Source: Paraburkholderia panacisoli (GTDB lineage: Bacteria > Pseudomonadota > Gammaproteobacteria > Burkholderiales > Burkholderiaceae). Taken from it: a DNA stretch of 45,463 bases. Positions 8,195 to 15,550 of this stretch are shown one piece after another; position 1 is the first letter of the stretch; each line of letters opens with the position of its first letter. The stretch spans positions 1-45,463 of the forward strand of contig NZ_VTUZ01000061.1 in NCBI RefSeq assembly GCF_008369935.1, given 5' to 3'. Under the pieces are notes generated by a model that saw only the letters and a list, made by a program, of their open reading frames with translations, was not told the origin of the DNA and did no database searches. The position numbers and the translations under genes are program-made.

Positions 8195-8446
8195 TTAACT
8201 CCGCCGGCGCACCAATCCGTAAATGACCAGCAGGACGATCGCGCCAATTACCGACGCGACCCAGCCCGCCGCCTGGCCTGGTTGATACCAGCCCAGCGCA
8301 CGCCCGACATAGCCCGCAATCAGCGAGCCGGCAATGCCGAGGATGATGGTCATAATGAGGCCCATCCTGTCGTCTCCGGGTTTCACCGCCCGCGCAATCA
8401 ACCCGACGACGAGCCCTACAATCACCGTACCAATGAAGGAAAGCAT
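8195..8446 (-). CDS. GlsB/YeaQ/YmgE-family small membrane stress protein
   Basis: The product is 83 residues with three predicted membrane segments (about residues 3-20, 29-50 and 59-79). The family's glycine-rich pattern is clear: VGLIARAVKPGDDRMGLIMTI, GIAGSLIAGYVGRALGW and a final GAIVLLVIYGLVRRR. This is the transglycosylase-associated (PF04226) family, inner-membrane proteins induced by acid, osmotic or stationary-phase stress; their biochemical role is unknown. Start: ATG at 8446 with GGGAGG 5 nt upstream. It is monocistronic and lies between the BON gene and the two-component system, in keeping with a stress-response neighbourhood. Confidence 0.9.
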   Translation of the reverse strand: MLSFIGTVIVGLVVGLIARAVKPGDDRMGLIMTIILGIAGSLIAGYVGRALGWYQPGQAAGWVASVIGAIVLLVIYGLVRRRS

Positions 8447-8814
8447 GCCGACCTCCCAAGACCGTGAGTGCTACGGTTTTCTTTTACTACGAGCTACGGT
8501 TTCACTGCGATGCTTTTCGAAGCATACGCGCTAGATGCGGCAGTCGTCCGCCATGTGCTCGTCGGTTCGCACATCGAATCCACTGCTGCAAAACGCCTGT
8601 CCGATAGGAATGGTCCGATTCGAGGCGCCGGCTAAAGGCGTCGAATCAACCTCGACGCTTGCCGGGTAGCCACGACGGCATAGCGGCGCTTTAGCGCGCA
8701 AGGCCGTGCGGCATGTCATCGCGAGCCGTGTGGCGCTAGCGGAACGACTCGCCCTAACCGTCGTCCGATCCCGCGCATCGCCGACATGAGAGGAAAAAGC
8801 ATGAGGGAACGACC
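8447..8814. other. Intergenic region, 368 bp
   Basis: I see no supported gene. A minus-strand ORF of 95 codons (8531-8818) starts at a TTG overlapping the response-regulator stop and has no recognisable motif, so it was not called. Near 8472-8510 the sequence CTACGGTTT occurs twice in direct orientation, upstream of the small membrane protein. Confidence 0.4.
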
Positions 8815-9489
8815 TCAAGCCTTGGCGGAATCGCTCAGCATGACAGTCCAGCCGAGGCCGCGCACATTGCGGATAACTGACTGTCCGAACTTCTTGCGCA
8901 CCGAATGAATCAGCACGTCGACCGCATTGCTCTCCACCTCCTTACCCCAGCCGTATAAGCGATCTTCCAGCTGATCGCGCGACAGGATCGTGCCGGGGCG
9001 CTCGAGAAACGCCAGCATCAACGCGAATTCGCGCGCCGACAGTACCGACGTCACGCCATTGCAGCATAGCGTGCGCTTGTCGAGATCGAGGTTGAAGGAA
9101 TCGTCGCCAAGGCGTGACACCGCATAGCCCGCCTTGCGGCGCAAGACCGCGCGAATGCGGGCAAGCAGTTCGGGAACGTCGAAGGGTTTGAGGACGTAGT
9201 CATCGGCGCCGACGTCGAGGCCTTGCACGCGCGCCTCCAGGTCGTCGCGCGCCGTCAGGATCAGCACCGGCACCTTGTTGCCGGCCGCTCGCGACGCTTT
9301 CAGCAAGTCGATTCCGCTCATGCCCGGCAAGCCGAGGTCCAGCAGCACGACCGTGTATTCAGCGGCCGCGATCGCCGCGCTGCCGGCGTTGCCGTCGCGC
9401 ACCCAATCGACGCTGTAGTCAGCGTCCTGCAACGCACGCAGCAGGCTTTGTCCGATCTGCAGGTCGTCTTCAACCAGTAGAACTCGCAT
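8815..9489 (-). CDS. OmpR-family response regulator, PmrA/QseB-like
   Basis: From the ATG at 9489 (MRVLLVEDDLQIGQSLLRAL) the protein is 224 residues, the usual PmrA/QseB length. An upstream start at 9597 would add 36 unconserved residues. The receiver domain has the acidic pair E7-D8/D9, phospho-acceptor D51 in LLDLGLPGMSG, T79 and K101 in LKPF. The C-terminal winged helix carries LSAREFALMLAFLERPG and the recognition-helix region VDVLIHSVRKKFG. Its partner kinase lies upstream on the same strand (9820-11133), separated by 330 bp. PmrA-type regulators bind tandem repeats with an 11-bp period; four such sites occur at 11.7-13.6 kb, so this protein is the leading candidate to bind them. Confidence 0.9.
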   Translation of the reverse strand: MRVLLVEDDLQIGQSLLRALQDADYSVDWVRDGNAGSAAIAAAEYTVVLLDLGLPGMSGIDLLKASRAAGNKVPVLILTARDDLEARVQGLDVGADDYVLKPFDVPELLARIRAVLRRKAGYAVSRLGDDSFNLDLDKRTLCCNGVTSVLSAREFALMLAFLERPGTILSRDQLEDRLYGWGKEVESNAVDVLIHSVRKKFGQSVIRNVRGLGWTVMLSDSAKA

Positions 9490-9819
9490 GATGTCGTTTC
9501 CACAGCAACGCATAGTGTCGTTGGCCGCGGCGCCAGGAACGAAGTACGGGCTACGATTCCTGGCCGGAGCCCGCCAGTGCAGCCGCCACGCGGGCACGGG
9601 TCAGATCGCATCATAACTGACGCGCGCCCGTGGCGGCCACCGCGCACGCGGTGCACGCCATCCTGCCAGCAAGCCAGACGAAAAAAAGGCCGACCGCTCA
9701 TGCGATTGGCCAAAGGGTTCCGACTTGCACCGATCGACGTGCCTGTACCTGAGGGATCTGCTTCAGCGACCTCAGGTTAAACGCGGCGCACCGGAAACGA
9801 ACGAGTAAGTCGACGCGAC
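9490..9819. other. Unusually long gap between kinase and regulator genes
   Basis: 330 bp with no supported gene. It contains two hairpins: ACCTGAGG, 15 nt, CCTCAGGT at 9747-9777, just after the kinase stop, and CACCGCG-CA-CGCGGTG at 9638-9653. Either could stabilise or attenuate a joint transcript; neither is followed by a minus-strand T-tract. Confidence 0.4.
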
Positions 9820-11133
9820 CTAAGATCCGGACGGAAATCCGATCGACGCGACGATCCCCGACCGGCCGTCATGACGATTGCGCAAACTCGCCACGCCGCC
9901 GTATTTACTCGCGATCGCCTTGACGATCGACAGTCCGAGGCCGCTGCCCTCGATTTGCGTATTCGCACGAAAGAAGCGGTCGAACACCCGTGGCAGCAGT
10001 TCTTCCGCAATTCCGGGCCCTGTGTCGGTCACGTCGATCCATACCATGCCGTCGCGTATCTGTACGCTCAGATCGACCTTGCCGTCGTCCGGCGTGTAGC
10101 GGATCGCATTGCTGACCAGATTGCGCACCGCAATGCCGACATCGGCTTCGACCGCGCGGACAAACGCGCTAGCCATTTCGTCGGCGCCGATGTCGATGCC
10201 CCGCTTCATCGCGATCGGCAATACTTCGGCCACTGCATTGACGACCACAGCGGGCACGTCGACGCGCTCCAGCGTATCGGTTTGCAGAACCGCGTCGGCA
10301 CGCGCGAGCCTGAGCAGTTGCGCGATCAGACCGCCGCTGCGTGTGATGCCGCTGCGCAATTCGCGAAAACGCTCCTGGTTGCCGGGCGCGATATGCGGCT
10401 GCAGATTGTCCGCCTGCAATTGAAGCGCGGTGAGCGGCGTGCGCAGTTCGTGCGCGGCGTCGGAGATAAACTTTCGTTCCGACTCGATCGATTGTGCGAG
10501 CCGCTCGATCATCAGGTTGATCGAGTCGATGAAAGGACGTATTTCGATCGGCACGCCCGACGTCGACAATTGCTGAAAGTGGCTGACGTCGATCCCCTGC
10601 ACTTGCGCGCCCAAACGATTTAGTTTGCGCAACGAGCGGCGCACGACGAGCAGCACGGCAATCCATACCAGCGGCACGAGGACGATCATCGGCCACAGCG
10701 TCTTGACTGCACGTTCTTCCGCAAGCTCGTGCCGCACCGCCGAGCGTTGCGCGACCTGAATCGCCATCGACGGCTCACGTAGCGTGTAGATGCGCCACTC
10801 TTCGCCGCTAACGGCTCTCGTCGCGAAACCCGCCGGCGCCTCGCGCGGCAGCGCCAGGGTCGGTTCGGTCGACCGGTAAGGGGTGACCTGATCGTCCTTC
10901 CAGATCGTGATGACAATGTCGCCTTCCGGTTGCGAGCCGCGCGCGGGAATGGCCGGCAGCGAATCCGCGAAGCCGCCGCGCATGCGGCCGGCGACCTGTT
11001 CGAGCCGAAGGTCGAGCAGCGCACTCATGCCTGCTTTCGAGAGCTGATACGAACTGACGCCCTGCACCACGCCGACGATGCTGACCAGCACGCAAAGCGC
11101 AAAGACAAGCTGGTTTCTTAGAGACTTGATCAT
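9820..11133 (-). CDS. Two-component sensor histidine kinase, QseC/PmrB-like
   Basis: From the ATG at 11133 (MIKSLRNQLVFALCVLVSIVGV) the protein is 437 residues; the longer reading from 11280 lacks family support. Membrane segments lie at about 8-28 and 145-165 and enclose a periplasmic sensor of about 115 residues. Then come a HAMP-like linker, the phospho-acceptor H228 in SDAAHELRTPL, the N box VRNLVSNAIRYTPDDG, and G boxes DTGPGIAEELLPRVFDRFF and GSGLGLSIVKAIASKYGG. All catalytic motifs are intact. It should autophosphorylate and pass phosphate to the regulator at 8815-9489. Gene order (kinase first) is the reverse of the usual qseBC/pmrAB order. Confidence 0.9.
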   Translation of the reverse strand: MIKSLRNQLVFALCVLVSIVGVVQGVSSYQLSKAGMSALLDLRLEQVAGRMRGGFADSLPAIPARGSQPEGDIVITIWKDDQVTPYRSTEPTLALPREAPAGFATRAVSGEEWRIYTLREPSMAIQVAQRSAVRHELAEERAVKTLWPMIVLVPLVWIAVLLVVRRSLRKLNRLGAQVQGIDVSHFQQLSTSGVPIEIRPFIDSINLMIERLAQSIESERKFISDAAHELRTPLTALQLQADNLQPHIAPGNQERFRELRSGITRSGGLIAQLLRLARADAVLQTDTLERVDVPAVVVNAVAEVLPIAMKRGIDIGADEMASAFVRAVEADVGIAVRNLVSNAIRYTPDDGKVDLSVQIRDGMVWIDVTDTGPGIAEELLPRVFDRFFRANTQIEGSGLGLSIVKAIASKYGGVASLRNRHDGRSGIVASIGFPSGS

Positions 11134-11283
11134 AGAGACGCGGAAAAGTGTTTCGTCCAGCCGGTGATTCGTGGACGCCGGGACACTCAGTGCATCGCGA
11201 GAGACGGGTGAGACAGGCTTTTGTTGTGAAACGATTCTACACCCCCGACCTGGCGCTTTCTGGCGTCGAATCGACGGCAACGA

Positions 11284-11303
11284 CGCGCAGCCTTTGCTGC
11301 GCG
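11284..11303. terminator. Hairpin between the DUF4148 gene and the kinase gene
   Basis: CGCGCAGC, loop CTTT, GCTGCGCG: a perfect 8-bp stem, 44 bp beyond the DUF4148 stop in the minus direction. No minus-strand T-run follows, so it is a weak terminator candidate. Confidence 0.3.
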
Positions 11304-11346
11304 CCCACCGCTTGCAACGAGTGATAGAGAACGGCTTTCACTTCGC

Positions 11347-11661
11347 TCAGTGCTTGATATAGATCGACTTCAAGCCGACGTCGTACAGCGGATGCATCCC
11401 GGCGCCGCTTTGCGACGCGCCATCGGCACCACCACCATAACCGGCTGATGCGTCGCGTTGCCGGTCGACGCCTGCTTCGGCGACCTGAATGCCCGCGGGG
11501 TCATGCGTAGAGTCGCCGGCGGTGTCGTAGCCGGCCTGTGCGAGTTGCGCGAGTTGAGCCTGCACTTGCGCGTGCGTCGCCGGCTCGTTCGACTGGGCGA
11601 ACGAAGCGATCGGCAACGCAAGAGCAACGACAAGAGCAGCGGTTTGGACCAGCGAATTCAT
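11347..11661 (-). CDS. DUF4148-family secreted small protein
   Basis: The product is 104 residues. A signal peptide covers residues 1-22 (MNSLVQTAALVVALALPIASFA). It is followed by the DUF4148 signature QVQAQLAQLAQAGYDTAGD, where family members have xAxVxAxLxxLExAGY. The tail is Gly/Ala/Ser-rich and ends MHPLYDVGLKSIYIKH. DUF4148 proteins are exported, abundant in Burkholderiaceae and of unknown function. Start: ATG at 11661 after TGGAGGGAAACATC. A pair of 11-bp direct repeats 76 bp upstream (11737-11758) defines one of four matching promoters in this region. Confidence 0.85.
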   Translation of the reverse strand: MNSLVQTAALVVALALPIASFAQSNEPATHAQVQAQLAQLAQAGYDTAGDSTHDPAGIQVAEAGVDRQRDASAGYGGGADGASQSGAGMHPLYDVGLKSIYIKH

Positions 11662-11725
11662 GATGTTTCCCTCCAGATGTGTTTTCGGTCACCCGGTAAG
11701 TCGGGCGTCCTCTGCCATCGACTGC

Positions 11726-11758
11726 ACTGTAAAGAAGAAGAATTAGCGAAGAATGAGC
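11726..11758 (-). promoter_or_regulatory. 11-bp tandem-repeat promoter of the DUF4148 gene (site 1)
   Basis: On the minus strand GCTCATTCTTC and GCTAATTCTTC (11758-11737) follow each other directly and differ at one base. Five nucleotides later comes TACAGT (11731-11726) as a -10 candidate. The 11-bp period fits a PmrA/QseB-type response-regulator dimer replacing the -35 contact. The transcript would lead to the DUF4148 gene at 11661. Confidence 0.55.
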
Positions 11759-11775
11759 AGCCGTTCGGATGTGCG

Positions 11776-12045
11776 TCAGGGGGTCGCCGCCGCGGCAGCG
11801 GCCTGCATTTCGTAGCGCGCTTCCTGCATCAATTGGATCGCGCGTCCGGCGTGGCCTCCCATGTCGTAGTCGTTCGCACGTTGCGCCGCGCGCATCCGTT
11901 CGATGGCCTGCTGCGCGTTGAAGTCGGCGGCTTCGATATTCGGATGGCGGCTCATGAAATAACCGTCGTCGGCGACCGCGCAGCCCGAGATCAGGGAAAG
12001 CGCGACGGCGGTGGCAGCAACCATCGTCAACTGTCTTTGCTTCAT
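11776..12045 (-). CDS. Small lipoprotein, DUF4398-like
   Basis: From the ATG at 12045 the protein is 89 residues. MKQRQLTMVAATAVALSLISGCA is a lipoprotein signal peptide with lipobox LISG-C22. The mature part, HPNIEAADFNAQQAIERMRAAQ and GGHAGRAIQLMQEARYEMQAA split by a short linker, is helical, with the xAxxAIxxAxxA pattern of small periplasmic helical lipoproteins such as DUF4398 members. The longer reading from 12180 was rejected because it runs through the preceding gene's end. It follows the PXPV gene by 92 bp on the same strand and may be cotranscribed. Function unknown; an outer-membrane or periplasmic location is inferred. Confidence 0.75.
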   Translation of the reverse strand: MKQRQLTMVAATAVALSLISGCAVADDGYFMSRHPNIEAADFNAQQAIERMRAAQRANDYDMGGHAGRAIQLMQEARYEMQAAAAAATP

Positions 12046-12137
12046 GATGCATGCTCCATTGAGGTGATGAACGTCCCGTGTTCGGGCATCCCGCCTGCCC
12101 ATGGCGATTGAGTCAGCGTTTGACCCAGGCGCCTGCA

Positions 12138-12425
12138 TTAGCGCCAGTAGCCGTATCCATATCCGTAGTGCCTGTACCACCCGTGCGGATGACCGTAATA
12201 ACCAACGATCACGGGCGGCGCATAGACGGGAGGCGGCGGAGCGTAATACACGGGGGCGGGCGGCGGTGCATAGACCGGCACGGGCGCGAAGGGCACCGCG
12301 GCCACCACCGGCACCACCGGCACCGGCGCCCCGATGCCGACACCGACGAACACATGCGCCTCGGCAACACTCACGAGGCCGACGCTCAATACGGCGGCGA
12401 CTCCCGCCTGGCGAATCCCTTTCAT
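12138..12425 (-). CDS. PXPV-repeat secreted protein
   Basis: The product is 95 residues: signal peptide at residues 1-23 (MKGIRQAGVAAVLSVGLVSVAEA), then a Pro/Val-rich stretch with PVPVVPVV, APVPVYAPPPAPVYYAPPPP and VYAPP, and a Tyr/Gly/His tail ending GYGYGYWR. This is the PXPV-repeat family common in Burkholderiaceae, exported and of unknown function. Start: ATG at 12425 preceded by AAGGAGAAAAAC; the longer frame from 12788 is a shadow. A site-2 tandem-repeat promoter sits 63 bp upstream, and the lipoprotein gene follows. Confidence 0.8.
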   Translation of the reverse strand: MKGIRQAGVAAVLSVGLVSVAEAHVFVGVGIGAPVPVVPVVAAVPFAPVPVYAPPPAPVYYAPPPPVYAPPVIVGYYGHPHGWYRHYGYGYGYWR

Positions 12426-12476
12426 GTTTTTCTCCTTGACCTCCGGCGCAACGAATTGCTGCATCGGTTGACGTGC

Positions 12477-12509
12477 ATCCTGGTCGCGGAGAATGAGGAA
12501 AAAATGAGC
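12477..12509 (-). promoter_or_regulatory. 11-bp tandem-repeat promoter of the PXPV gene (site 2)
   Basis: Minus strand: GCTCATTTTTT then CCTCATTCTCC (12509-12488), 5 nt, then CAGGAT (12482-12477) as a -10 candidate, ending 52 bp before the start at 12425. Both halves keep CTCATT, as at the other three sites. Confidence 0.5.
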
Positions 12510-12574
12510 GGCTGTTGTCGTATGAAACAGGCGATGGATCACAACGTGATTGATCTGCGCAGTGAGCGCACGCA

Positions 12575-12607
12575 CCTCATTTCCGCCTAATTCACGGCGC
12601 CTACGAT
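12575..12607 (+). promoter_or_regulatory. 11-bp tandem-repeat promoter of the DUF3563 gene (site 4)
   Basis: Plus strand: CCTCATTTCCG then CCTAATTCACG (12575-12596), 5 nt, then TACGAT (12602-12607) as a -10 candidate. The C-to-A change between the two halves is the same as at site 1. The transcript would lead to the gene at 12738. Confidence 0.5.
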
Positions 12608-12737
12608 TCGCTCGTCGATGCACGGGTTCGAGTTCGAACCGCCGGTCAGAAGCGCAAGCGCGTCTGGCACGCATCGGACTGAAGCGACGATGCGGACCGC
12701 CGGCCCGACATGCGCCGCGCCACTCAAGGAGCACATC

Positions 12738-12923
12738 ATGTTTGCCGCATTTTCCGAAAAACTGGGGTCGTTGTTCTTGCCTTCCCACTACGACGAACGG
12801 GAAGCGTATCTGGCGTCATCGTCCGATCTCGTTGATCTCGAACGCCGCATGCGCCATCTCGACAGCGCAGGCTATGCGTTCAGTCTGCATTCGAGCGCCA
12901 TGCCGCGCGACAACGAACTGTGA
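12738..12923 (+). CDS. DUF3563-family small protein
   Basis: The product is 61 residues, MFAAFSEKLGSLFLPSHYDE then REAYLASSSDLVDLERRMRHLD. This matches the DUF3563 pattern in which a short N-terminal helix is followed by REAYLxxxxDLxDLExRMR. It is cytoplasmic and its function is unknown. The ATG at 12738 was chosen because AAGGAG lies 7 nt upstream; the longer frame from 12618 has no ribosome site. It probably begins the transcript started at site 4 and is followed directly by the TerB-like gene. Confidence 0.78.
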   Translation: MFAAFSEKLGSLFLPSHYDEREAYLASSSDLVDLERRMRHLDSAGYAFSLHSSAMPRDNEL

Positions 12924-12949
12924 GCGATCAACGGACAAGGAGAATCGAC

Positions 12950-13402
12950 ATGCGTCACTATCAATGCGACAGCCCCGAAGCCGCGGCACGCATCGTCGCG
13001 GCCTGCTTACTGGCGGACGGACACGTAGGAGCGGATGAGATCGAAGCGCTCGAGCGCCAAGGCATCGAACAGCGATTGTCGTTGCGCCCGCGTCAGTTTC
13101 TCGCCGTTGTGCAGACGTTGTGCGAAGACCTGACTTGCGCCGCCTACCTGAATTGGGGCGATGCGTGCAAGCTCGATCCCGTCATCGTCGCGCAACTCGC
13201 GGCCGACGTGCAGGACTGGCAACTGCGGCGTGACGTCCTCTGCCTATGCAAGGAAGCCATTCATGCGGACCGGCATATCTCCAGCGGAGAAGCCAGATTT
13301 CTTTGTTTGCTGCGCGCTGCGTGGGAGTTGCCGGAGCACGCGGATTGGGCAGCGTATCCACGCGAGGTGATCAGACTCGCGGGCTCGCATCGAGTGAAAT
13401 GA
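12950..13402 (+). CDS. TerB-like (tellurite-resistance family) protein
   Basis: The product is 150 residues, all-helical, with two acidic HAD motifs typical of TerB-like folds: ACLLADGHVGADEIEALERQGI at about residues 17-38 and CKEAIHADRHISSGEARFLCLL at about 99-120. In TerB these loops carry metal-binding acidic residues. The ATG at 12950 has AAGGAG 7 nt upstream and is preferred over the GTG at 12920, which overlaps the DUF3563 stop. Spacing after DUF3563 is 26 bp, so cotranscription is likely. Proposed role: cytoplasmic stress or metal-linked accessory factor; tellurite resistance itself is not implied. Confidence 0.65.
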   Translation: MRHYQCDSPEAAARIVAACLLADGHVGADEIEALERQGIEQRLSLRPRQFLAVVQTLCEDLTCAAYLNWGDACKLDPVIVAQLAADVQDWQLRRDVLCLCKEAIHADRHISSGEARFLCLLRAAWELPEHADWAAYPREVIRLAGSHRVK

Positions 13403-13534
13403 CTGAAGGGCCAGCCGCGTCGCTTTCGAGTCAGCAGTCGTTTGGGATTTTTATCGTAGACGACCGCTGCCGCAGGGACACCGCGCGGCGGGCTCGTGCA
13501 GGAGACAGAAGGAGAACCCGGCCGTGGGACCGCT

Positions 13535-13567
13535 GCTCATTTTCAACTCACTTTGCTGAACGAATAT
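13535..13567 (+). promoter_or_regulatory. 11-bp tandem-repeat promoter (site 3)
   Basis: Plus strand: GCTCATTTTCA then ACTCACTTTGC (13535-13556), 5 nt, then GAATAT (13562-13567) as a -10 candidate, ending 53 bp before the start at 13621. It is the same layout as sites 1, 2 and 4. A GGGACC half-site lies just upstream at 13526-13531. Confidence 0.48.
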
Positions 13568-13620
13568 GAGTGCAGGCGAATCAGCGATTCACGCCAACCA
13601 AAGCGATAAGGATGGTCACC

Positions 13621-13896
13621 ATGTTCAAACAGCCTAGCGACAGCAGCCATGCAGACGTCGTCGCTCGGGCGCTGCGGGCTATAGCAGCAATGACCGCAGC
13701 ACCCGCAGTTGAGCCGCCGGAACAACGCGCGCCCGCCAGTGAGCAGCCAGATTCCCGCGATGAACTACTGCCTTACATCATGCTCGGCATGGCTGCCGCA
13801 TGTGACGACAATGCGTTCCAGTCCGATGCCGACGCACGCGACGCCCGTCACGCTCATTCATCGCTAAGTTTCGGCCGATACGATGCGTTGCATTGA
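13621..13896 (+). CDS. Hypothetical small protein before the universal stress gene
   Basis: The product is 91 residues and not recognised. It reads MFKQPSDSSHADVVARALRAI, then an Ala/Pro-rich linker, then RDELLPYIMLGMAAACDDNAFQ and a Ser/His-rich end. No signal peptide or membrane segment. The ATG at 13621 follows AAGGATGGTCACC; upstream ATGs in the same frame fit less well. It opens a short plus-strand series (hypothetical, small membrane protein, UspA) and is preceded by the site-3 promoter, which suggests stress-linked expression. Confidence 0.55.
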   Translation: MFKQPSDSSHADVVARALRAIAAMTAAPAVEPPEQRAPASEQPDSRDELLPYIMLGMAAACDDNAFQSDADARDARHAHSSLSFGRYDALH

Positions 13897-13932
13897 AGCG
13901 ACGCACTCAGCCGATCACGGAGGATGCCCATC

Positions 13933-14130
13933 ATGATTGAAGTGCTTGATTTACTTTTCGACATATCACTAGCGGTAGTCAGCGCAGCGGCCACCGGTTC
14001 GATCTTCGCGTTGCTGATCGGTCAGATTGCTGTCGCGCACAAACATATCGTCAGACATTTGGGATCGAGCCGGCTGGCCAACGTGGGGTGGCTGCGGGCC
14101 GGCCGCGCCCGAACGCACCAGCACACTTAG
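13933..14130 (+). CDS. Small single-span membrane protein
   Basis: The product is 65 residues, with one hydrophobic segment at about residues 4-32 (EVLDLLFDISLAVVSAAATGS then IFALLIGQIAVA) followed by a basic, His-rich tail. The ATG at 13933 is preferred over that at 13924 because GGAGG lies at 13919-13923. Not recognised as a named family. It sits 36 bp after the preceding gene and 77 bp before the UspA gene, so it is probably cotranscribed with them. Confidence 0.5.
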   Translation: MIEVLDLLFDISLAVVSAAATGSIFALLIGQIAVAHKHIVRHLGSSRLANVGWLRAGRARTHQHT

Positions 14131-14135
14131 CATCG

Positions 14136-14150
14136 GCCGATTGAATCGGC
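14136..14150. repeat. GCCGATT-G-AATCGGC dyad
   Basis: A perfect 15-bp odd palindrome between the small membrane protein gene and the universal stress gene. It could be an intercistronic hairpin or an operator. No T-tract follows. Confidence 0.3.
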
Positions 14151-14207
14151 TTCCTGAACGCCGCACCCTGACGCGCCGCGTTCATTACGCAAATCAAGGA
14201 GACCAGC

Positions 14208-14747
14208 ATGTACAAACATATTCTCGTCGCCGTGGGTCTCAACCCGGACTTGACGACGTTGAAATCCGCTATTGAGATCGCTTTGGAATCCGGCGCCCGC
14301 GTCACCGCGCTGCACGTGGTCAACCCGGCAGCCCATCTCCCCGGGCTGGCCGATCGCACCTTCTGCGCCACGCTCCGGACGTTCGAAGCGCTTGGGCGCA
14401 CGGTGGTCGACCGGAGCAGGCGCGCCCTCGACGAAGCGCAATGTCCGGGCGACGCGCAAATGCGGATGTTGCCATTCGGAGATGTAACCGTCGGGCAGGT
14501 CATCGCCGACGCCGCCGACGAACTGGGCGCGGACCTCGTGGTTGTCGGCAGCAACGACCCGGGCTGGTTTCTCCTCTATCTCCAGAACATGCAGAAGGAC
14601 GTGGTGCGGCGTTGTCGCACGCGCGTGCTGGTGATGACCCCAGCGTGCCTGCCGAAGGCGCGGCATGCAACGGACGCTGTCGTCGCCCGACGGCAATCAG
14701 CCCAACCCCGAGCGGCGCGCAAGGTCAATGCAAATGCAACGAGTTGA
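14208..14747 (+). CDS. Universal stress protein (UspA family)
   Basis: The product is 179 residues. The N-terminus MYKHILVAVGLNPDLTTLKSAIEIALESG and the core GADLVVVGSNDPGW are the UspA fold. The ATP-binding Usp pattern (GxxG, nine residues, G-S/T) is not present after VVVGSN: the sequence reads DPGWFLLYLQNMQKDVVRRC. The protein is therefore more like non-ATP-binding UspA than MJ0577-type members. An extra 30-residue Ala/Arg-rich tail follows VLVMTP. Start: ATG at 14208 with AAGGAG 7 nt upstream. The last 23 bp overlap the convergent MarC gene. Confidence 0.85.
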   Translation: MYKHILVAVGLNPDLTTLKSAIEIALESGARVTALHVVNPAAHLPGLADRTFCATLRTFEALGRTVVDRSRRALDEAQCPGDAQMRMLPFGDVTVGQVIADAADELGADLVVVGSNDPGWFLLYLQNMQKDVVRRCRTRVLVMTPACLPKARHATDAVVARRQSAQPRAARKVNANATS

Positions 14748-15390
14748 GGAGTTCGGACAGACCCAGCCAGAAAATCTGCACACCGATGCAGAAGATCGCG
14801 AAAGCGAAGAGCCGCATGGCGATCTGTGTGCCCGACGGGCCGAGCAGCCGCGCGATATGGGCGGAGAAACGCACGCACAGATAGATGCTGACGCACACCA
14901 GCGCCAGAGCCACGCCGACACCGATGAAATGAACCGGCTGCAGACCGGCTCGCGGCGAACCGGTGCCGAGCGCAATCGCAACGGAGATCGCACCCGGGCC
15001 GACCGTTACCGGCATGGTCAATGGATAAAACGCTTTGCGGCGCAGCGAGTCCTCGCGGGCACTCAGTGCCTCTGGTCTCGCGGCCTCGCCACTCTCGTCA
15101 TCCGACGCCTGTAGCAGATTCCAGCCCGCCGCGGCAATGACGACGCCGCCGGCCACACGCAGCACGGCAATGGAAATGCCGAGGAACGACAGCAGATAGG
15201 CGCCGACCGAGAGCGACACCAGCAAAATCACAAAGCTGTTGATCGCGATGCGGCGGGCCATTTCCGCCCGCTCGGCTGGCGACGCATACGGCACCAGGCT
15301 GAGGATGATAAAAGCGGCTGCCGGCGGGTTGATGATCGGCAGCAGCGCGGTGACAATCAGCAGTACAGTCGCGGTCAACTCATGAAGCAT
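14725..15390 (-). CDS. MarC-family integral membrane protein
   Basis: The product is 221 residues with six predicted membrane segments. Family landmarks are TALLPIINPPAAAFIILSLV at about residues 14-33, ERAEMARRIAINSFVILLV, GISIAVLRVAGGVVIAAAGW, FYPLTMPVTVGPGAISV and the final FAIFCIGVQIFWLGL. The central VGPG motif is typical of MarC/YchE/YhgN proteins. Despite the name, MarC is not an established multidrug transporter and its substrate is unknown. Start: ATG at 15390; the ribosome site is weak. The 3' end overlaps the uspA gene by 23 bp on the opposite strand. Confidence 0.88.
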   Translation of the reverse strand: MLHELTATVLLIVTALLPIINPPAAAFIILSLVPYASPAERAEMARRIAINSFVILLVSLSVGAYLLSFLGISIAVLRVAGGVVIAAAGWNLLQASDDESGEAARPEALSAREDSLRRKAFYPLTMPVTVGPGAISVAIALGTGSPRAGLQPVHFIGVGVALALVCVSIYLCVRFSAHIARLLGPSGTQIAMRLFAFAIFCIGVQIFWLGLSELLNSLHLH

Positions 15391-15550
15391 GGTGGGGATC
15401 CGGTAGCCAAACCGAATAATAGCAACCCGGGTTCTGCCGCAGGCTGTGGAGGAAGGTGGTTCGCTTCCGAAAGTTTAGTCAGATAACGGGGGTTATCGCG
15501 CCCTCCCCGCATCGCCGGCGGTGCCGGACATCTGAATCTGGCCCAGACAC

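Larger units (their letters stand above)
12426..12737. other. Divergent control region, 312 bp, with two tandem-repeat promoters
   Basis: No gene. It carries site 2, oriented toward the PXPV gene, and site 4, oriented toward the DUF3563 gene, so both divergent units appear to share one regulator. Confidence 0.5.

Noticed and set aside
8531..8818. 95-codon minus-strand ORF overlapping the response-regulator stop
   Set aside because: TTG start, no ribosome site and no family resemblance; composition like non-coding sequence.
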